From: a virus
IMG/VR virus record: IMGVR_UViG_3300027608_000048
Span: 1 to 51,090 of that record
DNA length: 51,090 bases
Direction: 5' to 3' (one strand)
The position numbers and the translations under genes were made by a program. Positions 1 through 8,294 of the stretch are shown here, one piece after another; position 1 is the stretch's first letter, and every line of letters begins with the position of its first letter. The notes beneath the pieces are model-generated. The model did not search any database, was not told where the DNA came from, and saw nothing but the letters and a program-made list of their open reading frames with translations.

Positions 1-2
1 AA

Positions 3-2291
3 TATGAACAAGAAGGTTTAGATTGGGAAAAATATGGTGATCCAGGACCAGGAATTGGGGGACCGGGTGCAGGAGCATATATTACTCCCGGAGAAAGATT
101 ATCAGATTATCAAAACAATAAGACTAAAAAACTTCAAGAAGGTGGTGATATTATATCTCAACAAGGTTGGGATTATATGAAAGAAGGTGACAAGTATTTA
201 ACGAGAAGAGCTGGTGCACAAGATTGGATTGAAGCACAAGGTAAGCCTTTACAAGCCATTAAGCAAAATATATTTCAAGAGGCTTCTGCTTCAGTACCAG
301 TTGCTCCAGTAACAACACAACCTATACAACCTACTACTCAACCCGCATCTGGAGATCCAAAAGTTTTAGAAATACAAACTAAGCTTAAAGAGGCAGGATA
401 TGATTTAGGTAACTACGGTCCTAATAAAGATGGTATAGATGGTGTAATGGGTAATAGAACTAAACTTGCATATGATGCTTTTAAAGCCAATGTTCCACCA
501 GAAGCAGTTAAAGTACCTAAGACAACTACAAAACCTACTTTAAATTATACTGTAAATAGAAATCTTCCAGAAGGCTATCTTCCTGTAATGCAAGGGTATG
601 GACAAGAAATTTGCACTAAAGATAAGGGTTGTTCAGCCAATGTTAGTATAAAAATGGAAAACCTTTTGGGTAATCTTGCAGATGGATCATTATGGGCTAA
701 TGACGCATGGTTTAATAAATCAGATATACTCAATAAAGGAGGAGACCTTGTTTATGATAGTAGTTCTAAAAACTATAAAGAAATGGGTAAAGTTCCAAAA
801 GAAGTTTACTCTAAATTACAAGTAGGGGATTACGTACAACTTAATAGAACTGATACTGCATCTAGTGGTAAGTTTGCTGCACAAACCAAAGATGGATTAC
901 AAAATGAACAGATAGAACATTTAGGTTTTGTTGTAGGTAAAGATAAAGACGGTACCCCATTGATATGGCATGGTTCTGAAACTGGTAAAGCTTTTATTAA
1001 AAGAATAGATGAGCCAATTACTTTAGATGATCATGATAAAAACATCTTTACATATAAAGTATCTTCTATTGTAAGATCACCTAATCTTAAAGATGTAGAC
1101 TTTTCTGGTCTTCAGAATTCTCCATACTATACTCCTGTTGATCCTAACAAAAAGTTAGTACCTAAGCAAGGAGCTACTGAAGTACAAACCCAAGCAACTA
1201 AAACATTTAATAATGCAGTAGGACAGTTTAAGAATTTAGGATACTCTCAAGATGATGCTAACTATGTTGGACAGATTCTTATTGGAGGGATTATGCAAAA
1301 TGAATCTGAGTCCGGAGAGTCATGGTCAAGATTACCAAAAGAAGCTGCAGCAACTGTAGTAAAAAATTATTTAGGATATGGTAACTTTGAAGGAGATGAA
1401 GCTAGTGTAGGTTATTATCAAATGAAACCTAACTACAACTTTAAAAATAAAGATGGTGCATTAAATCCATTAGGTAAAAAATTACAAAAGTTAGGTGTTG
1501 AAGTAGATGATATTACCAGTAACAATATTGATGCACAAACATTAGCAGGCACATTAATACTTCTTGATAACTATAAAAAACTAAAAGAAAATCCAGACTT
1601 TGATTCTAAGACTAATTTATATAAAGGTAAGATACCTGCATCTTATATTCTTGCAAAATCATGGCAATCAGGTTCAGGATGGGAGTCAAGAGAAAAGTAT
1701 CAGAAGTTTTTAAATGACTTAGATATAGACTATAGTGATAATGCTTTAAATTCAGCAGCAAATTTAATTGGTGTTACAGAAGGTAAATCTATTGATCCAG
1801 AATTAGCAAAACTTCAACAACAACAAGCAGCTATAAGAGCTAAGAAAGTTGAAGAAAATAGAAAGAAGGTTTTTGCAGAAGAACAAAAATATCAAACTGT
1901 AAAAGCTGACACTGCTAGAAAACTTCCTACAGTTGCGGAGTCTACAGCTATAAATCCAATTTATAACCAAAGAGGTCCTAAGTCTTTTGATGCTGCTTCA
2001 TATATAGCACAAGGTCCTAGCAAAACTATTTATACTTATGCTGGTAGACCTGGTGCAATGTATAAAAAAGATGACAAAGGAAACTGGTATATTAATCTTG
2101 GTTCACAAACAGGAAATCAATTTGTTAAGATAGAAGATAAAGATGGTAGTAGATCTGCAATATTAAATAAATCTGCAGTACCTAGCGCATCAAAAAAATA
2201 TAGTCAAGGTGGTGGTATATACATGGAACTAACAGATTCAGAAATTGAACAGTTTAGAAGAGGTGGTTATATTATTGAGGATCTGGATTAA
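3..2291 (+). CDS. Virion-type peptidoglycan hydrolase, modular (5' end cut by window edge)
   Basis: The frame is open to the left edge, so the true start lies outside the window; the ATG at 177 is internal. Domains in order: a peptidoglycan-binding-like repeat (about 354-500: residues DGIDGVMGNRT); a papain-fold NlpC/P60- or CHAP-like region with candidate nucleophile Cys in KGCSAN (629) and His in EHLGFVVG (918) followed by IWHG; a lysozyme/transglycosylase-like helical domain (about 1200-1800, with SESGESW, SVGYYQMKP and AKSWQSGSGWESR); and a small C-terminal module (TYAGRPG...GNWYI). The last 24 residues carry an LTDSEIEQF-GG tag also found in the next protein. The likely role is local degradation of host peptidoglycan during genome entry. 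It has only two cysteines, both in ICTKDKGC. The hydrolase class is probable; which catalytic domain is active is not settled. Confidence 0.7.
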   Translation, partial: YEQEGLDWEKYGDPGPGIGGPGAGAYITPGERLSDYQNNKTKKLQEGGDIISQQGWDYMKEGDKYLTRRAGAQDWIEAQGKPLQAIKQNIFQEASASVPVAPVTTQPIQPTTQPASGDPKVLEIQTKLKEAGYDLGNYGPNKDGIDGVMGNRTKLAYDAFKANVPPEAVKVPKTTTKPTLNYTVNRNLPEGYLPVMQGYGQEICTKDKGCSANVSIKMENLLGNLADGSLWANDAWFNKSDILNKGGDLVYDSSSKNYKEMGKVPKEVYSKLQVGDYVQLNRTDTASSGKFAAQTKDGLQNEQIEHLGFVVGKDKDGTPLIWHGSETGKAFIKRIDEPITLDDHDKNIFTYKVSSIVRSPNLKDVDFSGLQNSPYYTPVDPNKKLVPKQGATEVQTQATKTFNNAVGQFKNLGYSQDDANYVGQILIGGIMQNESESGESWSRLPKEAAATVVKNYLGYGNFEGDEASVGYYQMKPNYNFKNKDGALNPLGKKLQKLGVEVDDITSNNIDAQTLAGTLILLDNYKKLKENPDFDSKTNLYKGKIPASYILAKSWQSGSGWESREKYQKFLNDLDIDYSDNALNSAANLIGVTEGKSIDPELAKLQQQQAAIRAKKVEENRKKVFAEEQKYQTVKADTARKLPTVAESTAINPIYNQRGPKSFDAASYIAQGPSKTIYTYAGRPGAMYKKDDKGNWYINLGSQTGNQFVKIEDKDGSRSAILNKSAVPSASKKYSQGGGIYMELTDSEIEQFRRGGYIIEDLD

Positions 2292-2293
2292 AC

Positions 2294-2308
2294 CTATAAA
2301 GTTTATAG
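2294..2308. repeat. Short perfect palindrome in intergenic gap
   Basis: CTATAAA-g-TTTATAG lies just after the stop of the hydrolase gene and before the next start at 2350. It could be a weak AT-rich terminator hairpin or an operator. There is no T-run typical of a strong intrinsic terminator. Confidence 0.4.
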
Positions 2309-2316
2309 CTTAAAAT

Positions 2317-2340
2317 AAAATTTATTATATTTAGTATATA
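2317..2340 (+). promoter_or_regulatory. Candidate AT-rich phage promoter
   Basis: The stretch AAAATTT-(3-5)-TATTTA-TATATA sits about 10 bases before the 2350 start. A closely similar stretch occurs at 8257-8281 before the gene at 8295, the only other non-overlapping junction of size in this block. The shared layout is direct evidence; the promoter role is inferred, and AT-richness alone could produce much of the similarity. Confidence 0.3.
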
Positions 2341-2349
2341 CCCAACGTA

Positions 2350-5300
2350 ATGAAAAAAAGAGTCAAAGTATATAAAGCAGAAAATGGCCAAGGTGCCTAT
2401 ATGAGCAACCTTGCTAAATTTATGCAAAAAGCTCAGATGGGTGGTCAACCTACTATGGAACAAATGAGTTATCCAGGGGATCAACAAGGTCAAGAAGGTC
2501 AGCAAATGGACCAGGATCAAGTAATCAATATGATTGCTATGGATATTACTAATGGTAGACCAAAGGAAGAAACTATGGCTAAACTTACAAATATTGTAGG
2601 TTTAGATTTTCAAACAGCAGACCAATTCTTTGAAGGTGTAAGAGCACAAATTAATAATAGAGAAGAAGAAGTAGAAGAAGAATCTGTTGAAGAAGAAGCT
2701 ACTCCTCCAGATCCTTCAGGCAATCTAGAAACTGTTGAAAAACAAGAAGAGGAAGAAGGTCCTTCTAATAATGATATTGCTTATCAAGATGCTTTAAATG
2801 ATGATTCAGATGAAGCTGTTATGGAAGGTGATGTTGAAGGCATGTTTCAAATGGGTGGTGATGTAAGTGAAGATTTTGGTGATGAGTATCCAGTTACTCT
2901 TCCAGATGTTTCTGCTTATCTTCCTTCTGATATGTATAACTTTTGGGATCCACAAAACCCAGCTGCACAAATTGCTTTTAGTGATCAGATGTATATGAAT
3001 CCTACACAACAAGAAGTTGATAGTTCATATACAGAAATGCCGGAAGAACCACAAATGGCTAAGTACGGTGGTTATAAGAAAGAAAAGAAAACTTATGTTA
3101 ATGCTATTCTAAAAGCAAATAGAAAGCAGATGGGTGGAGATGCTGTATCTGAAGAATCAGAAGCAGACGCTACAGGTCAAAATTATAGAACAGCAAAGCT
3201 TAAAGGTTTTGTTGGTATACTCAAAAATAATGCTACAGAATCTTTATTAAGAGAACAAGCTGAACAACAGTTTGATCAAATGATGCAGATGGGTGGAATG
3301 GAACAAGATGTTGAAAATCCCATGCACCATCTTGAAGCATTTTCTAATGCTACTGGTAATATCTTTAATGAAGATATGAATCAAATTGCTATGGCACAGC
3401 GCGGTGGTTTTTTACAAAGACTTAGAGATAGAAATCAGCAAGCACCAAACATGGGCTTTATGCAACGTAGAGGTTTTATGAATCCTATGATGCCTATTGA
3501 ATCAATTGATGTAAGAAGATCTGGTAGATTGTTTGGTAGACCAAAAGAATATACTGTAACTTTTGGACCTCCAACATTACCTGGTGGAGCTAATGGTGCA
3601 TATCCTGGTGCATTTTATGGATATGGTGCAGGGTATTCTGGAGTACCTGGTACAACAAAAAAAGTTACTACAAAAGGAACTATAATTAATGAAGCTGCAA
3701 AAACAGTAAATCAAGAAGCATCTAAAGAAGTAGCTAAAAATACTCCAGAGTCTGAGGCTACACAAAAGTCTGCAGAATCTACAAATCAAGCTGAAGGTAC
3801 TACAACTACAAATACAGGAGGAGGTGGTGGTAGTGCTACTACAACAACTAATCAAACTCAACAACCAGTTGCACCTAAAGTAATTACTAAGCCAGTAGTT
3901 ACATCTAATGTAAAAAGAGACAAATGGGGAAGACCAGAAGGAGATAAATGGTATGGCTTTAATCCTGCAACTAAAAGGTATGAAGCCGGACCTAATGTTA
4001 AACCATTAGACTTTAGAACAGTAAATGCTACTCCAGGATTATCTAATGTACAACAAGGTGTTCAAAGCTTTGTTGCACCTAAGTCTAGAGATGAAGCAAT
4101 TGCTGTTAATCAACAGTATTTTGAAAATCAAAGAGCTAACTGGTTACAGCCACAAGGAATGCTTGTTGATGTGAATGCTAATCCAATCGGTAAAGTTACT
4201 GAAGAAGATGTAAAGAGAGCAAAACAAAATGTTGCTATTAAACAAGAAGCTGATAAAGTTAAAAAAGGTGACACAAGTGGTTTATCTAATACTCAGATTA
4301 TAGCCTTAAGACTTAACTATAGCCGTCCTGGTGAAGCTGCTAAATTAAAAAAATCTAATCCTTCTCTTTATAAAACATTATTTGGTCAAGAAGAAGGTGG
4401 GGTAGTGGACTTTGATCAACTTCAAAATATGGAGTATCTACAAAGATTTATATATGGGGGCAATGAAGATCCTTCTCTATCATATATTAATCAAGCAGAT
4501 ATGGACTATACTAATTCTAAAGATGTTACTGATCCTTATTTCCAATATGGTGGAGTAAATCAAATTACAGGAATTAGAGATGATAGAGGTCAACAAATGC
4601 AAGGATATGTAAGACCAGATGGTACTTATATAAAAGATATTACTGTTAATAAAACAGGAATGTTTGGTAGACCAAAACAATACAGTGTTACCTATGGTCT
4701 TTCTAGTGAAGGAAAAAATCCTACAGCTGCACAGTTTAGTTTAAACAAACCAGCTGATGGTAAAGATGCGGATACTAAAAAAGAAACTCCACCACAAGCC
4801 TCTACTACCAATACTGATACTAGAACTAATACAGAAGGTTTAGACTTTAAATCAGCAAGAGCTATTAGAAAAGGTGAAAGACAAACGGCTAGACAAACAG
4901 CAAGAGGAGAAAGAAAATTTGGAAATGCAGAAGAAGCAGCTCAACAATATTATAGAGATAATCCAATGGAAACAATACCTACAAGAAAGGTAGGTAGAAT
5001 TGAAGCTAATCCTTTACAGCCAATGCCTCTTGGAAAGTTACCAAGTAGAGTTGATATGCCACAACGCAATTTTGTTTCTCAAAATCCAATGGAAGTTGAA
5101 AGACAGAGAAATCTAGAATTGTTTAATACTTATATGAGTCCTGGTCGTTATTCACCACAATTAACTGCTAATCAGTTAGAAGACTTTAGTACTCTGTCTC
5201 AAAATCCTTCTGGTTTACCGGATTATGGATCTATGCCACAAACACGTCCTAATATTTATAGAGAAAGGCAATCTACTGAACCATCAGGCACTAGTTATGA

Positions 5301-6018
5301 AAATTATTTAGATTTCTATAATAGTGGTTATCCTACAGAACCAGGAATGGCTAAAGAAGCTCCTCTTACAAGAGAACAATTTTTTAATTGGGCTGGTCGT
5401 TATGATGATGGTGGTTTTATTGGAGCTAATCCTGTGGTATATACAGATAACCCAGCTCTTGTTGGCCAGTCAAATGTAGATATGATTACATTAAATCCTG
5501 GTATTCAAGGTGCACAAGGTCAAGTTAATTGGGCTGACTTAAATAATAATAGAGGATTTAATTTAAATCAACCTCAACAATATACACAAGATCCTAATCA
5601 AATTAATAGTGATCAAGCTCAAAGAGCATACTCAGGTGATGTTACTGTAGATGTAAGAAATAGATTATCTAATGATCAGTTACAAGCAGGAATGAATCTT
5701 GCTAATGCAGGCATTAGAGGTATTACTGGAATGAAGAACAAAATGGATGATGCCAGAATTGCTCAAGATTTCTATGATAATTTTACTTCAGATAATATTT
5801 ATGCTTCTGATCCAAGTAAAGATGTAGGAGACTATTCAGAAGCTGGACTATACCAACCAAGTGCGCAAGGTCAAGTATGGGGTAGTAGATCTAAACAATA
5901 TGGTGGTGACATTTCTTTTGGAGAAGATCCAGATTATGTTGAGGGAGATGAAGTCTATATGACAGATGATGAGATCAGACAATATATGGCCAATGGTGGT
6001 CAAGTAGAATATCTATAA
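2350..6018 (+). CDS. Large low-complexity virion-type protein with recurrent Gly-Gly motifs (1222 aa)
   Basis: No enzymatic domain is recognised. The N-terminal third is Met/Gln/Glu-rich with acidic runs. Residues about 480-510 form a Thr/Gly-rich linker (GGGGGSATTTT). About ten Gly-Gly motifs preceded by Met, Gln, Tyr or Lys are scattered through it (QMGGD, KYGGY, QRGGF, QYGGV, DDGGF). Two copies of an FGRPK-type module (3496-3567 and 4630-4698) lie about 378 residues apart. The C-terminus (YMTDDEIRQYMANGGQVEYL) matches the end of the upstream hydrolase. It contains no cysteine. Proteins of this style occur among structural or ejected proteins of Bacteroidota phages, so a virion role is inferred from style and position. 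It starts 58 bases after the previous stop, behind a promoter-like stretch. Confidence 0.7.
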   Translation: MKKRVKVYKAENGQGAYMSNLAKFMQKAQMGGQPTMEQMSYPGDQQGQEGQQMDQDQVINMIAMDITNGRPKEETMAKLTNIVGLDFQTADQFFEGVRAQINNREEEVEEESVEEEATPPDPSGNLETVEKQEEEEGPSNNDIAYQDALNDDSDEAVMEGDVEGMFQMGGDVSEDFGDEYPVTLPDVSAYLPSDMYNFWDPQNPAAQIAFSDQMYMNPTQQEVDSSYTEMPEEPQMAKYGGYKKEKKTYVNAILKANRKQMGGDAVSEESEADATGQNYRTAKLKGFVGILKNNATESLLREQAEQQFDQMMQMGGMEQDVENPMHHLEAFSNATGNIFNEDMNQIAMAQRGGFLQRLRDRNQQAPNMGFMQRRGFMNPMMPIESIDVRRSGRLFGRPKEYTVTFGPPTLPGGANGAYPGAFYGYGAGYSGVPGTTKKVTTKGTIINEAAKTVNQEASKEVAKNTPESEATQKSAESTNQAEGTTTTNTGGGGGSATTTTNQTQQPVAPKVITKPVVTSNVKRDKWGRPEGDKWYGFNPATKRYEAGPNVKPLDFRTVNATPGLSNVQQGVQSFVAPKSRDEAIAVNQQYFENQRANWLQPQGMLVDVNANPIGKVTEEDVKRAKQNVAIKQEADKVKKGDTSGLSNTQIIALRLNYSRPGEAAKLKKSNPSLYKTLFGQEEGGVVDFDQLQNMEYLQRFIYGGNEDPSLSYINQADMDYTNSKDVTDPYFQYGGVNQITGIRDDRGQQMQGYVRPDGTYIKDITVNKTGMFGRPKQYSVTYGLSSEGKNPTAAQFSLNKPADGKDADTKKETPPQASTTNTDTRTNTEGLDFKSARAIRKGERQTARQTARGERKFGNAEEAAQQYYRDNPMETIPTRKVGRIEANPLQPMPLGKLPSRVDMPQRNFVSQNPMEVERQRNLELFNTYMSPGRYSPQLTANQLEDFSTLSQNPSGLPDYGSMPQTRPNIYRERQSTEPSGTSYENYLDFYNSGYPTEPGMAKEAPLTREQFFNWAGRYDDGGFIGANPVVYTDNPALVGQSNVDMITLNPGIQGAQGQVNWADLNNNRGFNLNQPQQYTQDPNQINSDQAQRAYSGDVTVDVRNRLSNDQLQAGMNLANAGIRGITGMKNKMDDARIAQDFYDNFTSDNIYASDPSKDVGDYSEAGLYQPSAQGQVWGSRSKQYGGDISFGEDPDYVEGDEVYMTDDEIRQYMANGGQVEYL
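3496..3567 (+). repeat. Internal protein repeat, copy 1 (FGRPK module)
   Basis: This encodes IESIDVRRSGRLFGRPKEYT followed by VTFG within the 1222-aa protein. Copy 2 at 4630-4698 encodes IKDITVNKTGMFGRPKQYSV then TYG. Shared positions include I-x-x-I-x-V, G-x-FGRPK-x-Y, VT-aromatic-G. The copies are diverged at DNA level, which fits an old duplication or a repeated structural unit. Confidence 0.75.
4630..4698 (+). repeat. Internal protein repeat, copy 2 (FGRPK module)
   Basis: Second copy of the module described at 3496-3567, one residue shorter before FGRPK. Function unknown. It may mark the start of two similar domains within the 1222-aa protein. Confidence 0.75.
5953..6015 (+). repeat. 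C-terminal tag shared with upstream hydrolase (partner at about 2217-2288)
   Basis: This encodes VYMTDDEIRQYMANGGQVEY plus Leu. The hydrolase ends YMELTDSEIEQFRRGGYIIE then DLD. The alignment gives (L/M)TD-x-EI-x-Q-(F/Y)-x-x-GG-x-(I/V)-E-x-L at the extreme C-terminus of two otherwise unrelated adjacent proteins. The similarity is visible directly. A sorting, packaging or processing signal is inferred. Confidence 0.7.
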
Positions 6019-6027
6019 CTTTGTAAC

Positions 6028-8226
6028 ATGTTAAGAAAAGTTAGAATTAAAGCAGTTCCTAAAGCAAGAACTGGATATCAAGTACAAGGCTCTTTAGCAA
6101 ATGATGTACCTGCCTTTGGTGGTGCAGACTATAACGCATATATTGGTGCTCCTAGAACTGAAGTTTCTAGAACATTAACTGCTGTACCTAGAGAGGTAGC
6201 AAACTTAGAAGCAGAAGGTGGAGAAACTGTAGTAGGGGATCTTGATGGTAGCACAATGCCATCATTTAAAACTATTGTAGGTCCTCGTCACTCTCAAGGT
6301 GGTGTACCATTAGCTTTGCCGGATGATAGCTTTATCTTTAGTGATACAAAGTCTATGGGGATTTCTGATCCTAAGATTTTAAAAATGTTTAATAAGTCTG
6401 CTAAGAAAGGTGGTTATACACCGGCAGAGCTTTCTAAACAATATGATATCAATAAATACAGAAAGATACTTCAAGATCCTAACTCAGATAAGATTTCTAG
6501 GAATACTGCTGAGATAATGATTAAGAACTATGTAATGAAATTAGGTGCATTAGCTCTTGCTCAAGAATCTAAGAAAGGTTTTCCACAAGGTATTCCACTT
6601 ATTGCTCAACCTTACATGGAAGCAAATAAGATTGCTGAAGAAGATCTTATTCCAGAACTTGCAGCACAAAAAGAGCAAGAAGCACAAATGATGCAGGCTC
6701 AACAACAAATGCCTCAAGAGCAAATGGCTCCACAAACTATGCCTGATGGACAACCTATTGCAATGCCACAAGAAGGTGCTGGAATGATGCAAGATCCTTC
6801 AATGATGAGTGCACCTCAAGAGATGGCTCCTCCTTCACCAGAGATGATGCAACAAGCTCCAATGGCAGCATATGGTATGGAGATGGGTGGTTTCTATCCT
6901 GAATATGCTTTTGGTGGTTATTATCAAAAAGGTGGAAGTAAAGCTAGACCCAAAACAAAAGAAGAGTTAGAAAAAGATATTGCTTCTGGTAAAGTAAAAC
7001 CTGAAAGAGTAAAAACATTACCAGATGGTACAACAGAAATTACAACAAAAGACGGTAAAAAAGTTTATGCAATAGGTACTGTTGAAGAACAAGAAGAAGA
7101 TTTTAGTAACATTAAAAAATCAAAAGTTACTAATCTTGCAACAGATAAAGAAAAATACGAAAGAGATATTTGTGCAAAAATTAAAGCTTCAAAAAAACCA
7201 ATTGCATATGCAATTGCAAAAGGATGGATTTCTGCAGCAAGAGCAGGTGAATTTGCAGGATGTGTAAGTGCAGAAGCATCTGCAAAAAAAGAAACTTTAC
7301 AAGTTTTTGATTTAGAAGAAACACCTTCAACTATCCCAGGTAAGAAAAAGTGTAAATGTACTGATCCTACAACTGGAGAAGTTAAAATCTTTGAAATAGA
7401 AAAAGAAGAAGAATGTATCTGTGAGTCTGAAGAAACTACAGAAGGTTCTTCTTTTCAAGCAGCTCCTCAAAGAAATGCTGAATTCTGGCAACAAGATATA
7501 ATTAATGCTGCTGGAGCTTTTGGTGATAGAATGGGATTAAGAAAAAGAAATGCTTGGGAACCAAGGGCAGACTTAGAAGAACCAAGACCAACATTTAAAG
7601 ATCAAACACAAAGACAAGCTCAAGGTGCTGCTGCTGCTAATATTGCTTCACAAGCTACTGCTCAATTTGCTGGACCACAAAATACTGCTAGACTAATGGC
7701 AATTCAAGGTCAACGTGCACAGGATGCTTCTAATGTTAGTAGTCAATTTGATAATGAAAATGTGGGTATTGCAAATCAGTTTGAAGCAAATCAGGTTGGT
7801 GTAAGAAATCAAGAGGCAGCAATGAATCAACAAATTGCTGCTAGATTGTATGATAAAAATATTATTGGACAACAACAGTTTGATAATGCTAAAAGACAAG
7901 CTGCTGCTAATATGCGTCAAGCATACAATACAGCACTTACAAATAAATGGAAGACAGATGCATTAAACCAAATGTATCCTAATTATCAAGTGGATCCACT
8001 ATCTGGAGGTAGAGTACAATATACTCCAACACCAAAAACAGTAACTCCAAATAAAGCCTCTCAAGATGATATTGAATATATCAGAGATTTAGAAAAAGCT
8101 GGACTTTCAAAAGATGCAATTTCAGCTGCAGTTAAAGCAAGATTTGCTACTAAAAAGTTCGGTGGACCAACAATGTTTGAAGACGGAGGATTTATTTATA
8201 CAGTGTTTCCAGCTGTAACTCTCTAA
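6028..8226 (+). CDS. Virion-type protein with Cys cluster and Gly-Gly motifs (732 aa)
   Basis: The N-terminal about 170 residues form a compact domain (NLEAEGGETVVGD, GPRHSQGGVPL, LPDDSFIFSDTKSM) of a kind I associate with Bacteroidota phage structural proteins. A Met/Gln/Pro-rich linker follows (about 215-290), then clustered motifs EMGGF, AFGGY and YQKGG. The middle holds all six cysteines: C382, C412 and a C442-K-C444 ... C463-I-C465 hairpin that could bind zinc or form disulfides. The C-terminal third is Ala/Gln/Asn-rich and helical (QFDNENVGIANQFEANQ), ending KFGG...FEDGGFIYTVFPAV. It lies 9 bases after the preceding gene and so is probably cotranscribed with it. No enzyme is recognised; a structural or internal-virion role is inferred. 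Confidence 0.7.
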   Translation: MLRKVRIKAVPKARTGYQVQGSLANDVPAFGGADYNAYIGAPRTEVSRTLTAVPREVANLEAEGGETVVGDLDGSTMPSFKTIVGPRHSQGGVPLALPDDSFIFSDTKSMGISDPKILKMFNKSAKKGGYTPAELSKQYDINKYRKILQDPNSDKISRNTAEIMIKNYVMKLGALALAQESKKGFPQGIPLIAQPYMEANKIAEEDLIPELAAQKEQEAQMMQAQQQMPQEQMAPQTMPDGQPIAMPQEGAGMMQDPSMMSAPQEMAPPSPEMMQQAPMAAYGMEMGGFYPEYAFGGYYQKGGSKARPKTKEELEKDIASGKVKPERVKTLPDGTTEITTKDGKKVYAIGTVEEQEEDFSNIKKSKVTNLATDKEKYERDICAKIKASKKPIAYAIAKGWISAARAGEFAGCVSAEASAKKETLQVFDLEETPSTIPGKKKCKCTDPTTGEVKIFEIEKEEECICESEETTEGSSFQAAPQRNAEFWQQDIINAAGAFGDRMGLRKRNAWEPRADLEEPRPTFKDQTQRQAQGAAAANIASQATAQFAGPQNTARLMAIQGQRAQDASNVSSQFDNENVGIANQFEANQVGVRNQEAAMNQQIAARLYDKNIIGQQQFDNAKRQAAANMRQAYNTALTNKWKTDALNQMYPNYQVDPLSGGRVQYTPTPKTVTPNKASQDDIEYIRDLEKAGLSKDAISAAVKARFATKKFGGPTMFEDGGFIYTVFPAVTL

Positions 8227-8234
8227 CAATAAAC

Positions 8235-8259
8235 TTTTTAAGTTTACTAAACTTAAAAA
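8235..8259. terminator. AT-rich hairpin, possible weak bidirectional terminator
   Basis: TTTTTAAGTTT-act-AAACTTAAAAA is a perfect 11-bp stem with a 3-base loop, starting 8 bases after the stop at 8226. It lacks a GC core, so termination may be partial. It separates the 1222/732-aa gene pair from the following four-gene unit. Confidence 0.45.
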
Positions 8260-8281
8260 ATTTTGATATATTTATAATATA
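8257..8281 (+). promoter_or_regulatory. Candidate AT-rich phage promoter for the giant-gene unit
   Basis: AAAATTTTGATATATTTATA then ATATA lies about 13 bases before the ATG at 8295 and resembles the stretch at 2317-2340. It would drive the tightly packed unit 8295-34288. A purine-rich stretch (GAAGAAAGAA) between it and the ATG could assist ribosome binding. The function is inferred from position and similarity only. Confidence 0.3.
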
Positions 8282-8294
8282 GAAGAAAGAACTT

